Of a stretch of 64,000 nucleotides of DNA, positions 26,210 through 35,097 are shown piece after piece. The notes beneath the pieces are model-generated. The model was not told where the DNA came from and did no database searches. It saw only the letters and a list, made by a program, of their open reading frames with translations. The stretch covers positions 124,001-188,000 of the forward strand of contig NZ_ALWX01000022.1 in NCBI RefSeq assembly GCF_000297495.1, given 5' to 3'. Each line of letters begins with the position of its first letter. Positions within the stretch are counted from its first letter, which is position 1. Position numbers and translations under genes: made by a program. This DNA comes from Janibacter hoylei PVAS-1 (GTDB lineage: Bacteria; Actinomycetota; Actinomycetes; Actinomycetales; Dermatophilaceae).

Positions 26210-27424
26210 GAGCCCTCCCCCCCGACGCGTCGGCAGGGGCGCCCACGCGGAGACCGCGGTGCCCTCGCCGGGCGTGGACTCGACGGCCAGGCCGCCGCCG
26301 ACCTCTCGCAGGCGGGCCCGGGTGGCGCGCAGGCCGTAGCCCCCTTCGCCGGAGGGGGCGGCGCCCGATGCCCACCACGCGTCGGTGTCGAAGCCTCGGC
26401 CGTCGTCGACCACGTCGACCCGCACGGTGTCATCGGTGGCGTCGAGGGTGACGACGACCCGCCTGGCCCGGGCGTGGGTGCGGACATTGGCCAGGGCTCC
26501 CTGGACGCAGCGCAGCAGGGTCACCTCCGTCGTCGTCGGCAGCGGGGGGAGCTGGCCGATGACGTCGACCTGGGCGTCGACCCCCGACTCCGTGCCGAAG
26601 CGATCGGTGACGCTACGGACGGCGCCGGCGAGACTCCCTTCGTCGAGGTCGGCGGGCGCGAGCGCGGCGACGACCCGCCGCGACTCCTCGAGCCCGCGGG
26701 TGGCACCGTCCTCCAGGTGGGCGAGCAGCTCACGCACCCGCTGCGGGTCCTCCTCCGTGCGGGCCGCGCGGGCGAGCAGGACGATCGACGAAAATCCCTG
26801 CGCGATGCCGTCGTGGATGTCGCGGGAGAGGCGGGTGCGCTCGCTGCTCGCGCCTTCGGCGCGCTGGACGCGGGCCAGCTCGTCGGTGAGCGCCGCGCTC
26901 TCCTCCTGCGCCGCGTAGAGCGAGGCGATGAGGCGCTGCCGTTCGATGCCGTCGCGCACGAGGGCCTGCTGCGCCTTGGCGACACCCAGGGCCACGACCA
27001 TGCCGATGCACGGGCCGATCATCGCCGCGTACGACGCCTCACCCGTGTGCCGCACCGGCTCGAGGGCGACGACCACGAGGACGGCGAGCGAGATGAGCAC
27101 CGCGGGCAGCAGCGGCAGGACGTGCCCGGCGAGCAGCCAGAGGGGGAAGGCCAGCCAGACGTTTTCCGGCGAGACGAGCACGAGCAGGCCCCACAGGACC
27201 ACGAGCCCGACGAACCACGCCGTGCCACCGCGGCCGGCCCGCGCCAGACGCGGTCCGACGGCGTACCACGCGACGAAGGCCGCGAGCGTCGCGAGCTCGG
27301 CGACGGGATGGGCGCCGTCGGCGATCGATCGGCCACCGCACACGAGCACGAGCACGGCGAGCAGCGTGTGCTGACCCAGGCGCAGCCAGCGGCCGGTGCC
27401 CGTCGGGTCGGTGCTCGTCGTCAC
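26206..27424 (-). CDS. NarX-type sensor histidine kinase (frame disturbed at its end)
   Basis: Membrane histidine kinase of the HisKA_3 class, about 405 residues. The N-terminal half holds several hydrophobic helices (about 15-165). The dimerisation helix contains RLSRDIHDGIAQGFSSIVLL with the phosphoacceptor His, and the HATPase domain has VDDGRGFD and GEGGYGLRATRARL. The start is the GTG at 27424, which overlaps the MMPL stop (GTGA); an in-frame ATG 27 nt upstream is the alternative. With one C removed from the C7 run at 26217-26223 the protein ends RRGEGS and stops at 26206, again overlapping the next start by GTGA. This regular coupling is my reason to reject the fused reading. Confidence 0.88.
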
Positions 27425-29498
27425 GACCGCGACGCTACCCGGCTGGGCCACCAGAAGCGGTCCCCGACGAGCGCGGTCGCCGCCGGCACGACGACGGTCC
27501 GCACGAGCAGCGTGTCGAGCAGCACGCCCAGCCCGACGACCAGGCCGAGCTGCCCGAGGACGACGAGCGGCAGCACCCCGAGCGCGGCGAAGACCGCGGC
27601 GAGGACGATGCCGGCGCTCGTGATGACCGCACCGGTGCGGGCGACCGCGCGGGTGACCCCGTCACGGGTGCCGTGCTCGACGGCCTCGGCCCGGGCCCGG
27701 TGCACGAGGAAGATCGTGTAGTCGATGCCCAGCGCGACGAGGAAGAGGAAGGCCACGAGCGGCACCTGCACGTCGAGCGCCGGGTGGCCGAGCAGGTGCT
27801 CGTCGAGCCAGGCGCCGAGGCCGAGCGCGGCGAGAGCGCTCGACGCGTTGAGGGCGAGCAGCACGAGCGGGCCGACGAGCGCCCGCAGCAGGACCACGAG
27901 GACCCCGAGGCTCACGAGCAGGACGAGGGGCACGACGGTGGCGAGGTCGGCCTCGGCTGCCGAGCGGGCGTCGAGCAGCTCGGCGGAGCCGCCCCCGACG
28001 AGGGCGTCGGCGCCGGGCACGGCGTGCGCGCTCTCCCGCACGTGCTCGGCGAGGTCGAGGCTGGCCGGCGTACCCGGTGCCGGTTCACCGATGACAGTGA
28101 GCCGGGCCAGCCCCTGCCCGTCCGTGCCCGCCGGCGCGACCGCGGTCACGCCCGTCACCTGCTGGAGGGTGCTCGTGAGGCGGGTGGCGCTCCCTTCGTC
28201 CGTCGTCACGACGAAGGGAGCGGCCGACCCGGCCGGGAAGTGCTCGGCGACGACCTGGAGCCCGGCCGCCGACTCGGAGGCGGTGCGGAAGGAGTCGGCC
28301 TGGCTCAGCCCGACGCGGGCGCCGAGCAGGCCGGAGGCGAGCGCCGCGAGCACGACCAGGCCGACGCCGAGGTGCAGCGCGGGCCGGGCGACGACCCGAC
28401 GGGCGACCCGGGCCCAGACACCTGCGTGCGCGAGGTCGTCGCCGGGGTGGGGGACGAAGGGCCGGAAAACGCGACGGCCGACGAGGGCCAGGGCCGCGGG
28501 CAGGAGCAGGACGACCGCGGCGAGGGCGACGAGCAGGCCGACGGCAGAGGCGAGCCCGAGCCCGCGGGTGCCGGGCACGGCCGCGAGGAGGAGGGTCGCC
28601 AGGGAGAGGACGACGGTGACATTGCTCGCGACGATCGCCGGGACCGTCGCCCGCCATGCTGCGGCCAGCGCCGTGCGGTGGTCGTCGTGCTCGTGCAGCT
28701 CCTCGCGGTAGCGCGAGATGAGCAGCAGGGCGTAGTTGGCGCCGGCGCCGAAGACGAGGACCGACACGATGCCGGCGTCGAAGGGGAGGCCGCTCGCCTC
28801 ACCGACGGCGGCCGCCACGGTCCCGGCGAGCTGGTCGGCGACGCCGACGACGAGCAGCGGCACGAGCCACAGGACGGGGGAGCGGTAGGTGAGCAGGAGC
28901 AGCAGCGCGACGACCCCGATGGTCACGGCGAGCAGCGTGAAGTCCGCCCCGTCGAAGGAGGAGGCGATGTCGGCGCCGATCGCGGGGCCGCCGGTGACCT
29001 GCACGGTCAGGTCGGCCGGTGCGTGGTCGGCCACGTCGGCCCGCAGGTCGGTGATGGTCTGGACCTGCGTCGCGCTGTCGTCGCTCGTGGCGACGGGCAC
29101 GGTCACCGTCGCCGCCAGCCCGTCATCGCTCACCTGCACGTGGGCGCGCTCGCCGGCCCCGAGCTCGTGGGCCAGCTGCGCCAGGCCCCGCTCGTCGGCC
29201 GTCGACAGGCTGCCGCCGTCCCCCTTCGTCGCCACGAGGAGGACGGGCGCGGTGTTGCTGCCGGGGAAGCCCTCGAGCTGCTCCGCCACCACCGCCGACT
29301 CCGCCGATTCCGGGTACGCCGCGCCCCCCGCGGCGGCGCCTGCGCCGACCCCAGGAGGACCGACGCCTGCCCCACGACGACGACGGCGAGCACGAGCACG
29401 AGGGCAGATCCCCGCCGCCCGAGGATGCGCTGGACGAAGGGGGAGCGGGTGGCTGTGGGCGAGGGCTGGGAAGGTGCAGGGCGCAGGTCTGGCGTCAT
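27421..29498 (-). CDS. MMPL/RND-family membrane transporter (frameshift near the N-terminus)
   Basis: Large inner-membrane protein of the MMPL family (lipid or hydrophobic-compound export, proton-driven), about 692 residues. It has one N-terminal helix, an extracytoplasmic loop, a block of about five helices, a second loop, and a second block; SVLVFGAGANYALLLISRYR and FLFLVALGIDYTIFLVHRAR are the paired family signatures in helices 4 and 10. The first about 50 residues (MTPDLRPAPSQPSPTATRSP onward, helix LVLVLAVVVVGQASVLLG) are in another frame. One missing base near the C6 run at 29324-29329 (or C4 at 29349-29352) would reconnect it. It heads an operon with a NarL-type two-component pair, which may control it. 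Confidence 0.88.
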
Positions 29499-29783
29499 GC
29501 CATCCAGTCCACCGCCGAAGGGGGTCCCGCCACATCGCGCGGGAGGTTGGTCCTGCGATCAACCTTTCGATGGACCCCGGCGACACCACCGAGCGGACGG
29601 CAGGGGAGGTCGGCGCCGGCCCGCTCCCGACGAAGAAGGCCGGCGCGCTGCCGAAGTCCCTCCTTGTCGTGTGGGCACGTTGTCGTTCTCGACTTCGACT
29701 TGACGCTGCGCCGACCTCCTTCGTCGTCCGCTGGCTGTGGATCGCCCGCCGTGCTCGTCGGTGAGGGCGCATAAGGTGGGGTC
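29499..29783. other. Divergent intergenic region MMPL/dinG
   Basis: The 285 bp between the MMPL start and dinG are the longest gene-free stretch in the window. I see no ORF with coding character, no tRNA and no terminator hairpin. It must hold the MMPL promoter (minus strand) and the dinG promoter (-10 at 29772-29777). AT-richer patches occur at 29560-29575 (atcaacctttcgatg) and near 29690, possible regulator sites, unproven. Confidence 0.4.
29772..29777 (+). promoter_or_regulatory. Leaderless-type -10 box of dinG
   Basis: TAAGGT ends 6 nt before the GTG at 29784; no Shine-Dalgarno lies between them. This supports the GTG start. Confidence 0.45.
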
Positions 29784-32006
29784 GTGTCATCGTCCGTGGA
29801 GTCCCTGCTCGCTGCTGCCGTCGGGGGAGTGGGTGGGTCGACCCGGCCGGGGCAGGTCGAGATGGCCAAGGCCGTGGCCCACGCCATCGACGCCGAGGAG
29901 CACCTGCTCGTCCAGGCCGGCACCGGCACCGGCAAGTCGCTGGCCTACCTCGTCCCGGCCGTCGAGCACGCCCAGCGGGTCGGCAAGCCGGCCGTCGTCG
30001 CGACGGCGACGCTCGCCCTCCAGGGGCAGATCGTCGACCGCGACATGCCCCGCCTCGCCGATGCCCTGACACCGCACCTGCGCCGGCGCCCGACCTACGC
30101 GATCGTCAAGGGCCGGCGTAACTACGTGTGCAAGCACAAGACCGAAGGCGGCTTCCCCGACGACGAGGACGGGCTCTTCGACGTCGGTGAGGCCGACGCC
30201 CAGGCCGGGTGGCTGGGCAAGGAGGTCGTCCGCGTCCGCGAGTGGGCTGAGGAGACCGAGTCCGGCGACCGCGACGAGCTCGTCCCGGGCGTCTCCGAGA
30301 AGGCGTGGCGCCAGGTCTCCGTCTCCGCGCAGGAGTGCCTGGGCTCGAAGTGCCCGATGGTCACCGAGTGCTTCGTCGAGCGCTCGCGCGAGGCCGCCAA
30401 GGACGTCGACGTCATCGTCACCAACCACTCCTTCATGGCCATCGACGCCTTCGAGGGGCGCCCGATGCTGCCCGACCACGACGTGCTCGTCATCGACGAG
30501 GCGCACGAGCTCGTCGACCGGGTCACCTCGACGGTCACCGACGAGCTGGCGCCCGGTGGCGTGCGCGCGGCGGCCAAGCGGGCGCGCAAGTACGCCGAGT
30601 CCTCCGACGCCCTCGACGACATCGCCTCCGACCTCGAGGCGGTCCTCGAGGAGGCGCCGGAGGGACGGCTGGCCACCGGCATCCCCGACGCGCTCGCCAG
30701 CGTCCTCGGGCGCTGCCGCGACGTCAGCCGCAACCTGCTCACGGAGATGAAGCCGCCGAAGGGGGAGCAGGTCGACGGCACCCGTCAGGTCGCCCTCGCG
30801 GCGGTCGACGAGGTCCACGAGACGGCCGGCCGGATGCTCGAGGAGCACGAGCTCGACGTCATCTGGGTCAGCCGCGACCTGCGTCGCGGGCCGCTGCTGC
30901 GGGTGGCGCCGATGAGCGTGGCGATGCGGATGCGCGAGCGGATCTTCGGCACGGGCGCCACCGACGACGACGAGGGCGTGCGCGACCGCACGGTCGTGCT
31001 CACCTCGGCGACCCTCGAGCTCGGCGGGACCTTCGACGCGGTCGCGGGCACCCTCGGTCTGCGGGGGCCGGGAGCACCGGAGTGGACCGGGCTCGACGTG
31101 GGGTCCCCCTTCGACTACCAGCAGCAGGGCATCGCCTACGTCGCCGAGCACCTGCCGGCCCCCGGCCGGGACGGGCTGGCGCCGCAGACCCTCGACGAGA
31201 TCGAGGCGCTCGTGCGGGCCGCCGGTGGGCGCACGCTCGGGCTCTTCTCGTCGATGCGCGCGGCCAAGGAGGCCTCCGAGGCGATGCGCGAGCGGCTCGA
31301 CGAGTCCTTCACCGTGCTCTGCCAGGGCGAGGACATGATCGGCACGCTGGTGCGGGACTTCGCACGTGACCCGCGCACGATCCTCTTCGGGACGCTCACC
31401 CTGTGGCAGGGCGTCGACGTGCCCGGCAGCAGCTGCCAGCTCGTCATCATCGACCGCATCCCCTTCCCCCGGCCCGACGACCCGCTGAGCTCGGCGCGCA
31501 CGCAGGAGATCGCGCGGCGCGGCGGCAACGGCTTCATGGCGGTCTCGGCGACGCACGCCGCCCTGCGCCTGGCGCAGGGTGCCGGCCGGCTCGTCCGGCG
31601 CGGTGACGACCGGGGCGTCGTCGCCTTCCTCGACCACCGGATGATCAAGGCGCGCTACGCGGGCTTCCTCCAGCGCTCGCTGCCGCCCTTCTGGCCGACG
31701 ACCGACCGCCAGCTCGTCCTCGGCGCGCTGACCCGCCTCGACCAGATCGCGCCGCCGCCGCTACCCGTGGCCGAGCCGGGCAAGCGGAGCATGACCGGCA
31801 CGGTCGCCGACCCCGGTCCCGCCGCTGGTGCGCGGACCGCGGTCGTGCAGGGCGAAGGGTGGTCCGTCCAGGACGACGACGAGCTGCGCGACGGCGTCGA
31901 CCTCGGGCTGCCCCTCGAGGAGCTGGCCGCATCCCTCGACCGGGAGGAGTCCGCGGTCGCGGCCCGCGCGCAGGCGCTCGGTCTGCGTGTCCCCACCCGC
32001 GGATAG
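29784..32006 (+). CDS. dinG: DinG-family iron-sulfur ATP-dependent DNA helicase
   Basis: XPD/DinG-like superfamily 2 helicase, 5'-3', linked to repair and resolution of DNA secondary structure or R-loops. The 740 residues include Walker A AGTGTGKSLAYL (about 45-56). Four cysteines probably ligate a 4Fe-4S cluster: C116 in RRNYVCKH, and C185, C190 and C196 in ECLGSKCPMVTECF. Motif II is VIDEAHEL, and motifs V/VI include FGTLTLWQGVDVPG and AQGAGRLVRRGDDRGVVAFLD. The last about 70 residues form an extra tail with an SANT-like VQDDDELRDGVDLGLPLEEL segment. GTG start at leaderless spacing. Monocistronic; the aldo/keto reductase after it has its own -10. Confidence 0.94.
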   Translation: MSSSVESLLAAAVGGVGGSTRPGQVEMAKAVAHAIDAEEHLLVQAGTGTGKSLAYLVPAVEHAQRVGKPAVVATATLALQGQIVDRDMPRLADALTPHLRRRPTYAIVKGRRNYVCKHKTEGGFPDDEDGLFDVGEADAQAGWLGKEVVRVREWAEETESGDRDELVPGVSEKAWRQVSVSAQECLGSKCPMVTECFVERSREAAKDVDVIVTNHSFMAIDAFEGRPMLPDHDVLVIDEAHELVDRVTSTVTDELAPGGVRAAAKRARKYAESSDALDDIASDLEAVLEEAPEGRLATGIPDALASVLGRCRDVSRNLLTEMKPPKGEQVDGTRQVALAAVDEVHETAGRMLEEHELDVIWVSRDLRRGPLLRVAPMSVAMRMRERIFGTGATDDDEGVRDRTVVLTSATLELGGTFDAVAGTLGLRGPGAPEWTGLDVGSPFDYQQQGIAYVAEHLPAPGRDGLAPQTLDEIEALVRAAGGRTLGLFSSMRAAKEASEAMRERLDESFTVLCQGEDMIGTLVRDFARDPRTILFGTLTLWQGVDVPGSSCQLVIIDRIPFPRPDDPLSSARTQEIARRGGNGFMAVSATHAALRLAQGAGRLVRRGDDRGVVAFLDHRMIKARYAGFLQRSLPPFWPTTDRQLVLGALTRLDQIAPPPLPVAEPGKRSMTGTVADPGPAAGARTAVVQGEGWSVQDDDELRDGVDLGLPLEELAASLDREESAVAARAQALGLRVPTRG

Positions 32007-32009
32007 CCT
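32004..32009 (+). promoter_or_regulatory. Leaderless-type -10 box of the aldo/keto reductase
   Basis: TAGCCT overlaps the dinG stop codon and ends 6 nt before the ATG at 32016. Confidence 0.45.
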
Positions 32010-32015
32010 GTCGAC

Positions 32016-32990
32016 ATGCAGACCTCACGCCTGGGCCGCTCCGGACTCGCCGTCTCCGTCGTCGGGCTGGGGTGCAACAACCTCGGTCGCGCCGGCACCG
32101 TGACCGCGACGCAGGAGGGCACCGACGCCGTCGTGCACGCGGCGCTCGACGCGGGCATCACCCTCTTCGATGTCGCCGACGTCTACGGTGCCGAGGCCGG
32201 GCTGTCCGAGACGATGCTCGGGCGGGCCCTGGGCTCGCGGCGCGACGAGGTCGTCCTCGCGACGAAGTTCGGCATGGACGTCGGTGGCATCGGGGGTGGG
32301 GACTTCGGGGCGCGGGGGTCGCGGCGCTACGTCACGCGGGCGGTCGAGGCCTCGCTGCAGCGGCTGGGCACCGACCACATCGACCTGTACCAGTTCCACA
32401 CCCCCGACCCGGCGACGCCGATCGAGGAGACGCTCGATGCGCTCGACGACCTCGTGCGGGCGGGCAAGGTGCGCTACATCGGCCACTCCAACTTCGCCGG
32501 GTGGCAGATCGCCGATGCCGAGCACGTGGCTCGGGCCCGGGGCGGCAGCCGCTTCGTCTCGAGCCAGAACCACTACAACCTCCTCGACCGGCGGGCCGAG
32601 CTCGAGGTGACGCCGGCGGCCGAGGCCTTCGGCCTGGGGGTGCTGCCGTACTTCCCGCTGGCCAACGGTCTGCTCACGGGCAAGTACTCGCAGGGCACCG
32701 CGCCCGAGGGCAGCCGGCTGACGCACGCCCGCCAGCACCTGCTCGAGCAGATCGACCTCGACCAGCTGCGGGCCTTCGGTGACTTCGCGCGCGAGCGCGA
32801 CCTCACCGAGCTGCAGGTCGCCTTCTCGTGGCTCGCCTCCCGCCCGGCGGTGAGCAGCGTCATCGCGGGCGCGACCCGGCCCGAGCAGGTCGTCGCCAAT
32901 GCCGCGGCGGCCGACTGGGTGCCGACCGCCGAGGACGAGGCCGCGCTCGACGAGATCTTCCCGCGGGTGCCCAAGGTGGCACTGTTTTGA
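32016..32990 (+). CDS. Aldo/keto reductase
   Basis: NADPH-dependent aldo/keto reductase, TIM barrel, 324 residues, cytoplasmic. The expected catalytic tetrad is visible: Asp and Tyr in FDVADVYG, Lys in VLATKFG, His in LYQFHTPDP. The NADP-binding end SSVIAGATRPEQV is also present. Its sequence is of the YajO/Tas-like group; the physiological substrate cannot be assigned. The stop codon TGA overlaps the TTG start of holA (TTGA), so the two are translationally coupled although functionally unrelated. Confidence 0.92.
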   Translation: MQTSRLGRSGLAVSVVGLGCNNLGRAGTVTATQEGTDAVVHAALDAGITLFDVADVYGAEAGLSETMLGRALGSRRDEVVLATKFGMDVGGIGGGDFGARGSRRYVTRAVEASLQRLGTDHIDLYQFHTPDPATPIEETLDALDDLVRAGKVRYIGHSNFAGWQIADAEHVARARGGSRFVSSQNHYNLLDRRAELEVTPAAEAFGLGVLPYFPLANGLLTGKYSQGTAPEGSRLTHARQHLLEQIDLDQLRAFGDFARERDLTELQVAFSWLASRPAVSSVIAGATRPEQVVANAAAADWVPTAEDEAALDEIFPRVPKVALF

Positions 32991-33944
32991 GCACCCCGTC
33001 GCTCGTGCTCGTCCAGGGGCCCGAGGCGGTCCTCGCCGACCGGGCGCTGGAGCAGGTCGTCGCCGACGTGCGGGTGACCTCGCCAGAGGTCGAGGTCGTC
33101 ACCCTCCGGGCGGAGGGCTACGAGGAGGGCGAGCTGGGTGTCCACGCCAGCCCCTCCCTCTTCGGCGAGGACAAGCTGATCATCGTGCGCGACCTGCACC
33201 AGGCCCCCGACGCCCTGCAGCTCGACCTGCTCGGCTACCTCGCCGACCCGGCCGACGACGTGACCCTCGTCGTCACCCACGCCTCGGGCAACAAGGGCAA
33301 GAAGGTGCTCGACACGCTCAAGAAGGCCAAGGCCCTCGTGCTCGAGGCGCCGGCGATCAAGAGCGACCGCGACAAGGCCGACTTCGTGACCAACGAGTTT
33401 CGCCGGGCCCGGCGCAAGGCGGATGCCGGCGCGGTCCAGGCGCTCGTCGAGGCGGTGGGCAAGGACGTGCGTGAGCTGGCCTCGGCCTGCCAGCAGCTCG
33501 TCGACGACACCACCGGCGTCATCGACGCCGAGGTCGTCGAGCGCTACCACGGCGGCCGGGTCGAGGCCACCGGCTTCAAGGTCGCCGACGCCGCCGTCGC
33601 CGGGCAGACCGGTGAGGCCCTGCGCCTGCTGCGGCACGCGGTCAACGTCGGCGTCGACCCGGTGCCGATCGTCGCGGTGCTCGCGCAGCAGCTGCGCCAG
33701 CTGGCCAAGGTCGGGGGGAGCGGGCCGAGGCCGCAGCGCCGACCTCGCCAGGGACCTCGGCATGGCGCCCTGGCAGGTCGACAAGGCTCGCCGTTCGCTG
33801 CAGGGCTGGACCGGTGAGGGCCTGGGTCGCAGCATCCAGGCCGTCGCCGCCGCCGACTTCGAGGTCAAGGGCGGTGGCCGCGACCCGGTCTACGCCGTCG
33901 AGCGGGCGATCCTCGTCATCGCGGCCAAGGGCGTCACGGGGTAG
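32987..33944 (+). CDS. holA: DNA polymerase III delta subunit (frameshifted at G6)
   Basis: Clamp-loader delta subunit, which opens the sliding clamp in replication. The TTG start overlaps the upstream TGA; translation [20 protein letters not shown] is the conserved actinobacterial opening. Typical blocks follow: [38 protein letters not shown] and [11 protein letters not shown]. After [10 protein letters not shown] the frame shifts at the six Gs of 33713-33718. Removing one gives [20 protein letters not shown] and the C-terminal helices to a TAG at 33944, 318 residues, the normal length. The holA-rpsT neighbourhood is conserved in actinobacteria. As holA is essential, a sequencing indel is the sensible explanation. 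Confidence 0.93.
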
Positions 33945-33953
33945 CTGGCGGGT

Positions 33954-33983
33954 TTGGCTGGGGCCGCTGGCCGCTGCTAGATT
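33954..33983 (+). promoter_or_regulatory. Candidate promoter of rpsT
   Basis: TTGGCT (33954-33959), 18-nt spacer, TAGATT (33978-33983). It would give a leader of roughly 135 nt before the rpsT start, unusual here where many starts look leaderless, and room for autoregulation by S20. By-eye match only. Confidence 0.4.
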
Positions 33984-34125
33984 TGCTCCTCGCGTGCGCG
34001 CATGGTCGTGCGCGCAACGCAGCACCACCCAGGGTGTCTCTCCCACGGTGTCCCCACGCCGGTCCCGAGATGCCTTGCCGCCCTCTACGGCAGAAGCTCG
34101 ACCAACCCAGTCAAGAAAGATTCCT

Positions 34126-34386
34126 GTGGCAAACATCAAGTCCCAGATCAAGCGCGTCAAGACCAACGCGGCCCGCACCGAGCGCAACCGCGCCTACAAG
34201 TCGGAGCTGCGCACGTGGATCCGCAAGGTCCGCGAGGCCGCCGACGCCGGCGACCGCGACGGTGCGCAGACCGCGCTCGTCACCGCGAGCAAGAAGCTCG
34301 ACAAGGCCGTCAGCAAGGGCGTCCTGCACGCCAACCAGGCGGCCAACAAGAAGTCGGCTCTGGCCAAGCGGGTCAACAAGATCTGA
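34126..34386 (+). CDS. rpsT: 30S ribosomal protein S20
   Basis: Binds 16S rRNA early in 30S assembly. The 86-residue product starts GTG ([20 protein letters not shown]), then [18 protein letters not shown] and [20 protein letters not shown], all conserved S20 segments; very basic as expected. An AGAAAG element precedes the start, and the longer upstream readings in the same frame are not conserved. It sits directly after holA and is followed by a strong terminator. In related genomes lepA often follows closely; here a PemK-like gene and two exported phosphoesterases lie between. Confidence 0.96.
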   Translation: MANIKSQIKRVKTNAARTERNRAYKSELRTWIRKVREAADAGDRDGAQTALVTASKKLDKAVSKGVLHANQAANKKSALAKRVNKI

Positions 34387-34402
34387 TCTGCCTCATGGCA
34401 GC

Positions 34403-34444
34403 ACGAAGGGGGCCGGTCACCGCGAGGTGACCGGCCCCCTTCGT
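34403..34444 (+). terminator. Terminator hairpin after rpsT
   Basis: A perfect 19-bp stem (arms 34403-34421 and 34426-34444, loop GCGA) begins 16 nt after the rpsT stop. It lacks a U-tract, as is common for high-GC terminators. The stem carries the CGAAGGG heptamer on both strands. It also lies at the end of the convergent PemK-like gene, so it may act in both directions. Confidence 0.8.
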
Positions 34445-34455
34445 CATGGGCCAGA

Positions 34456-34546
34456 GTGCGCATCTCCCTAGGGAAATGCGCACCCCCGGCCGTATTTCCC
34501 TAGGGGAATGCGCACCCCCTGCCGCATGTCCCTAGGGAAATCACCA
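34456..34546. repeat. Three palindromes in exact 32-bp phase
   Basis: Three copies of a CCCTAGGG-centred inverted repeat lie in the convergent intergenic region. Copy 1 (34456-34483) is a 28-bp palindrome, GTGCGCAT, T/C, TCCCTAGGGA, A/G, ATGCGCAC, with one mismatched pair. Copies 2 and 3 keep the core TCCCTAGGG and part of the arms. The dyad centres are at 34469/34470, 34501/34502 and 34533/34534, exactly 32 bp apart (about three helical turns). Use as a regulator array, REP-like element or nucleoid-protein site is open. Confidence 0.75.
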
Positions 34547-34547
34547 C

Positions 34548-34988
34548 TCACACGGGATCGTCGTCGTAGTCCCGGCCGGCGGCGACGGCGCGCACCGCCT
34601 CCACGACGGCGGCGAAGACCCGCTCGTCGAGCACCGCGCCCTCACGACGGACCGCGGCCGGGTCGAGGCGCACGATGCGGTTGACCCGCACCTCGCTGCG
34701 CCGCCCCTCGCGGTCCCAGGCGCCGGCTCCGATGTCGATCCAGCGCCGACCCGCCCGAGCCTCCTGCTCCGCGTCGAGGTCGTGGTCCTGGCTGGTCACC
34801 TGCAGGCCGAGCAGCCAGTCGCCGTCCTCGCCGACGAGCAGCACCGGGCGGTCCTTGCCCTGACGGTGGTCCTCCTCGTACGGCACCCAGGCCCACACGA
34901 CCTCGCCGGGGGAGGGTCTCGGGTCGTCCGGGGTCGGCGCCCAGCGCAGGTCAGGCGTGCCCGTGAAGTCTCCGGGGTACTCGCTCAT
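34548..34988 (-). CDS. PemK/MazF-like protein without an adjacent antitoxin
   Basis: A 146-residue protein with the PemK-like (SH3-like, MazF-type) core: [20 protein letters not shown], then [20 protein letters not shown] and [12 protein letters not shown]. MazF relatives are sequence-specific endoribonucleases. Here the usual N-terminal start of the toxin is extended by about 25 residues, and no antitoxin gene is seen either side, so it may be a domesticated member rather than a toxin. The Arg of KDRPVLLVG typical of active MazF is present. ATG at 34988 is preceded by TAGCGT at 8 nt. It ends right beside the palindrome array. Confidence 0.72.
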   Translation of the reverse strand: MSEYPGDFTGTPDLRWAPTPDDPRPSPGEVVWAWVPYEEDHRQGKDRPVLLVGEDGDWLLGLQVTSQDHDLDAEQEARAGRRWIDIGAGAWDREGRRSEVRVNRIVRLDPAAVRREGAVLDERVFAAVVEAVRAVAAGRDYDDDPV

Positions 34989-34996
34989 AGCACGTC

Positions 34997-35002
34997 ACGC
35001 TA
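34997..35002 (-). promoter_or_regulatory. -10 box of the PemK-like gene
   Basis: Minus-strand TAGCGT ends 8 nt before the ATG at 34988. Confidence 0.35.
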
Positions 35003-35097
35003 GCGGTGACGCCGGTGAAAAGGATCACCTCTTCGACATCCGTAGCGGACACCTTGAGGTTGCCCACCGGTCATCAAGCCTCGAGAGGCTCACCGAC

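Noticed and set aside
25589-27451. 620-residue kinase-regulator hybrid
   Set aside because: A C7 run at 26217-26223 explains it; a one-base correction gives two GTGA-coupled genes with normal termini.
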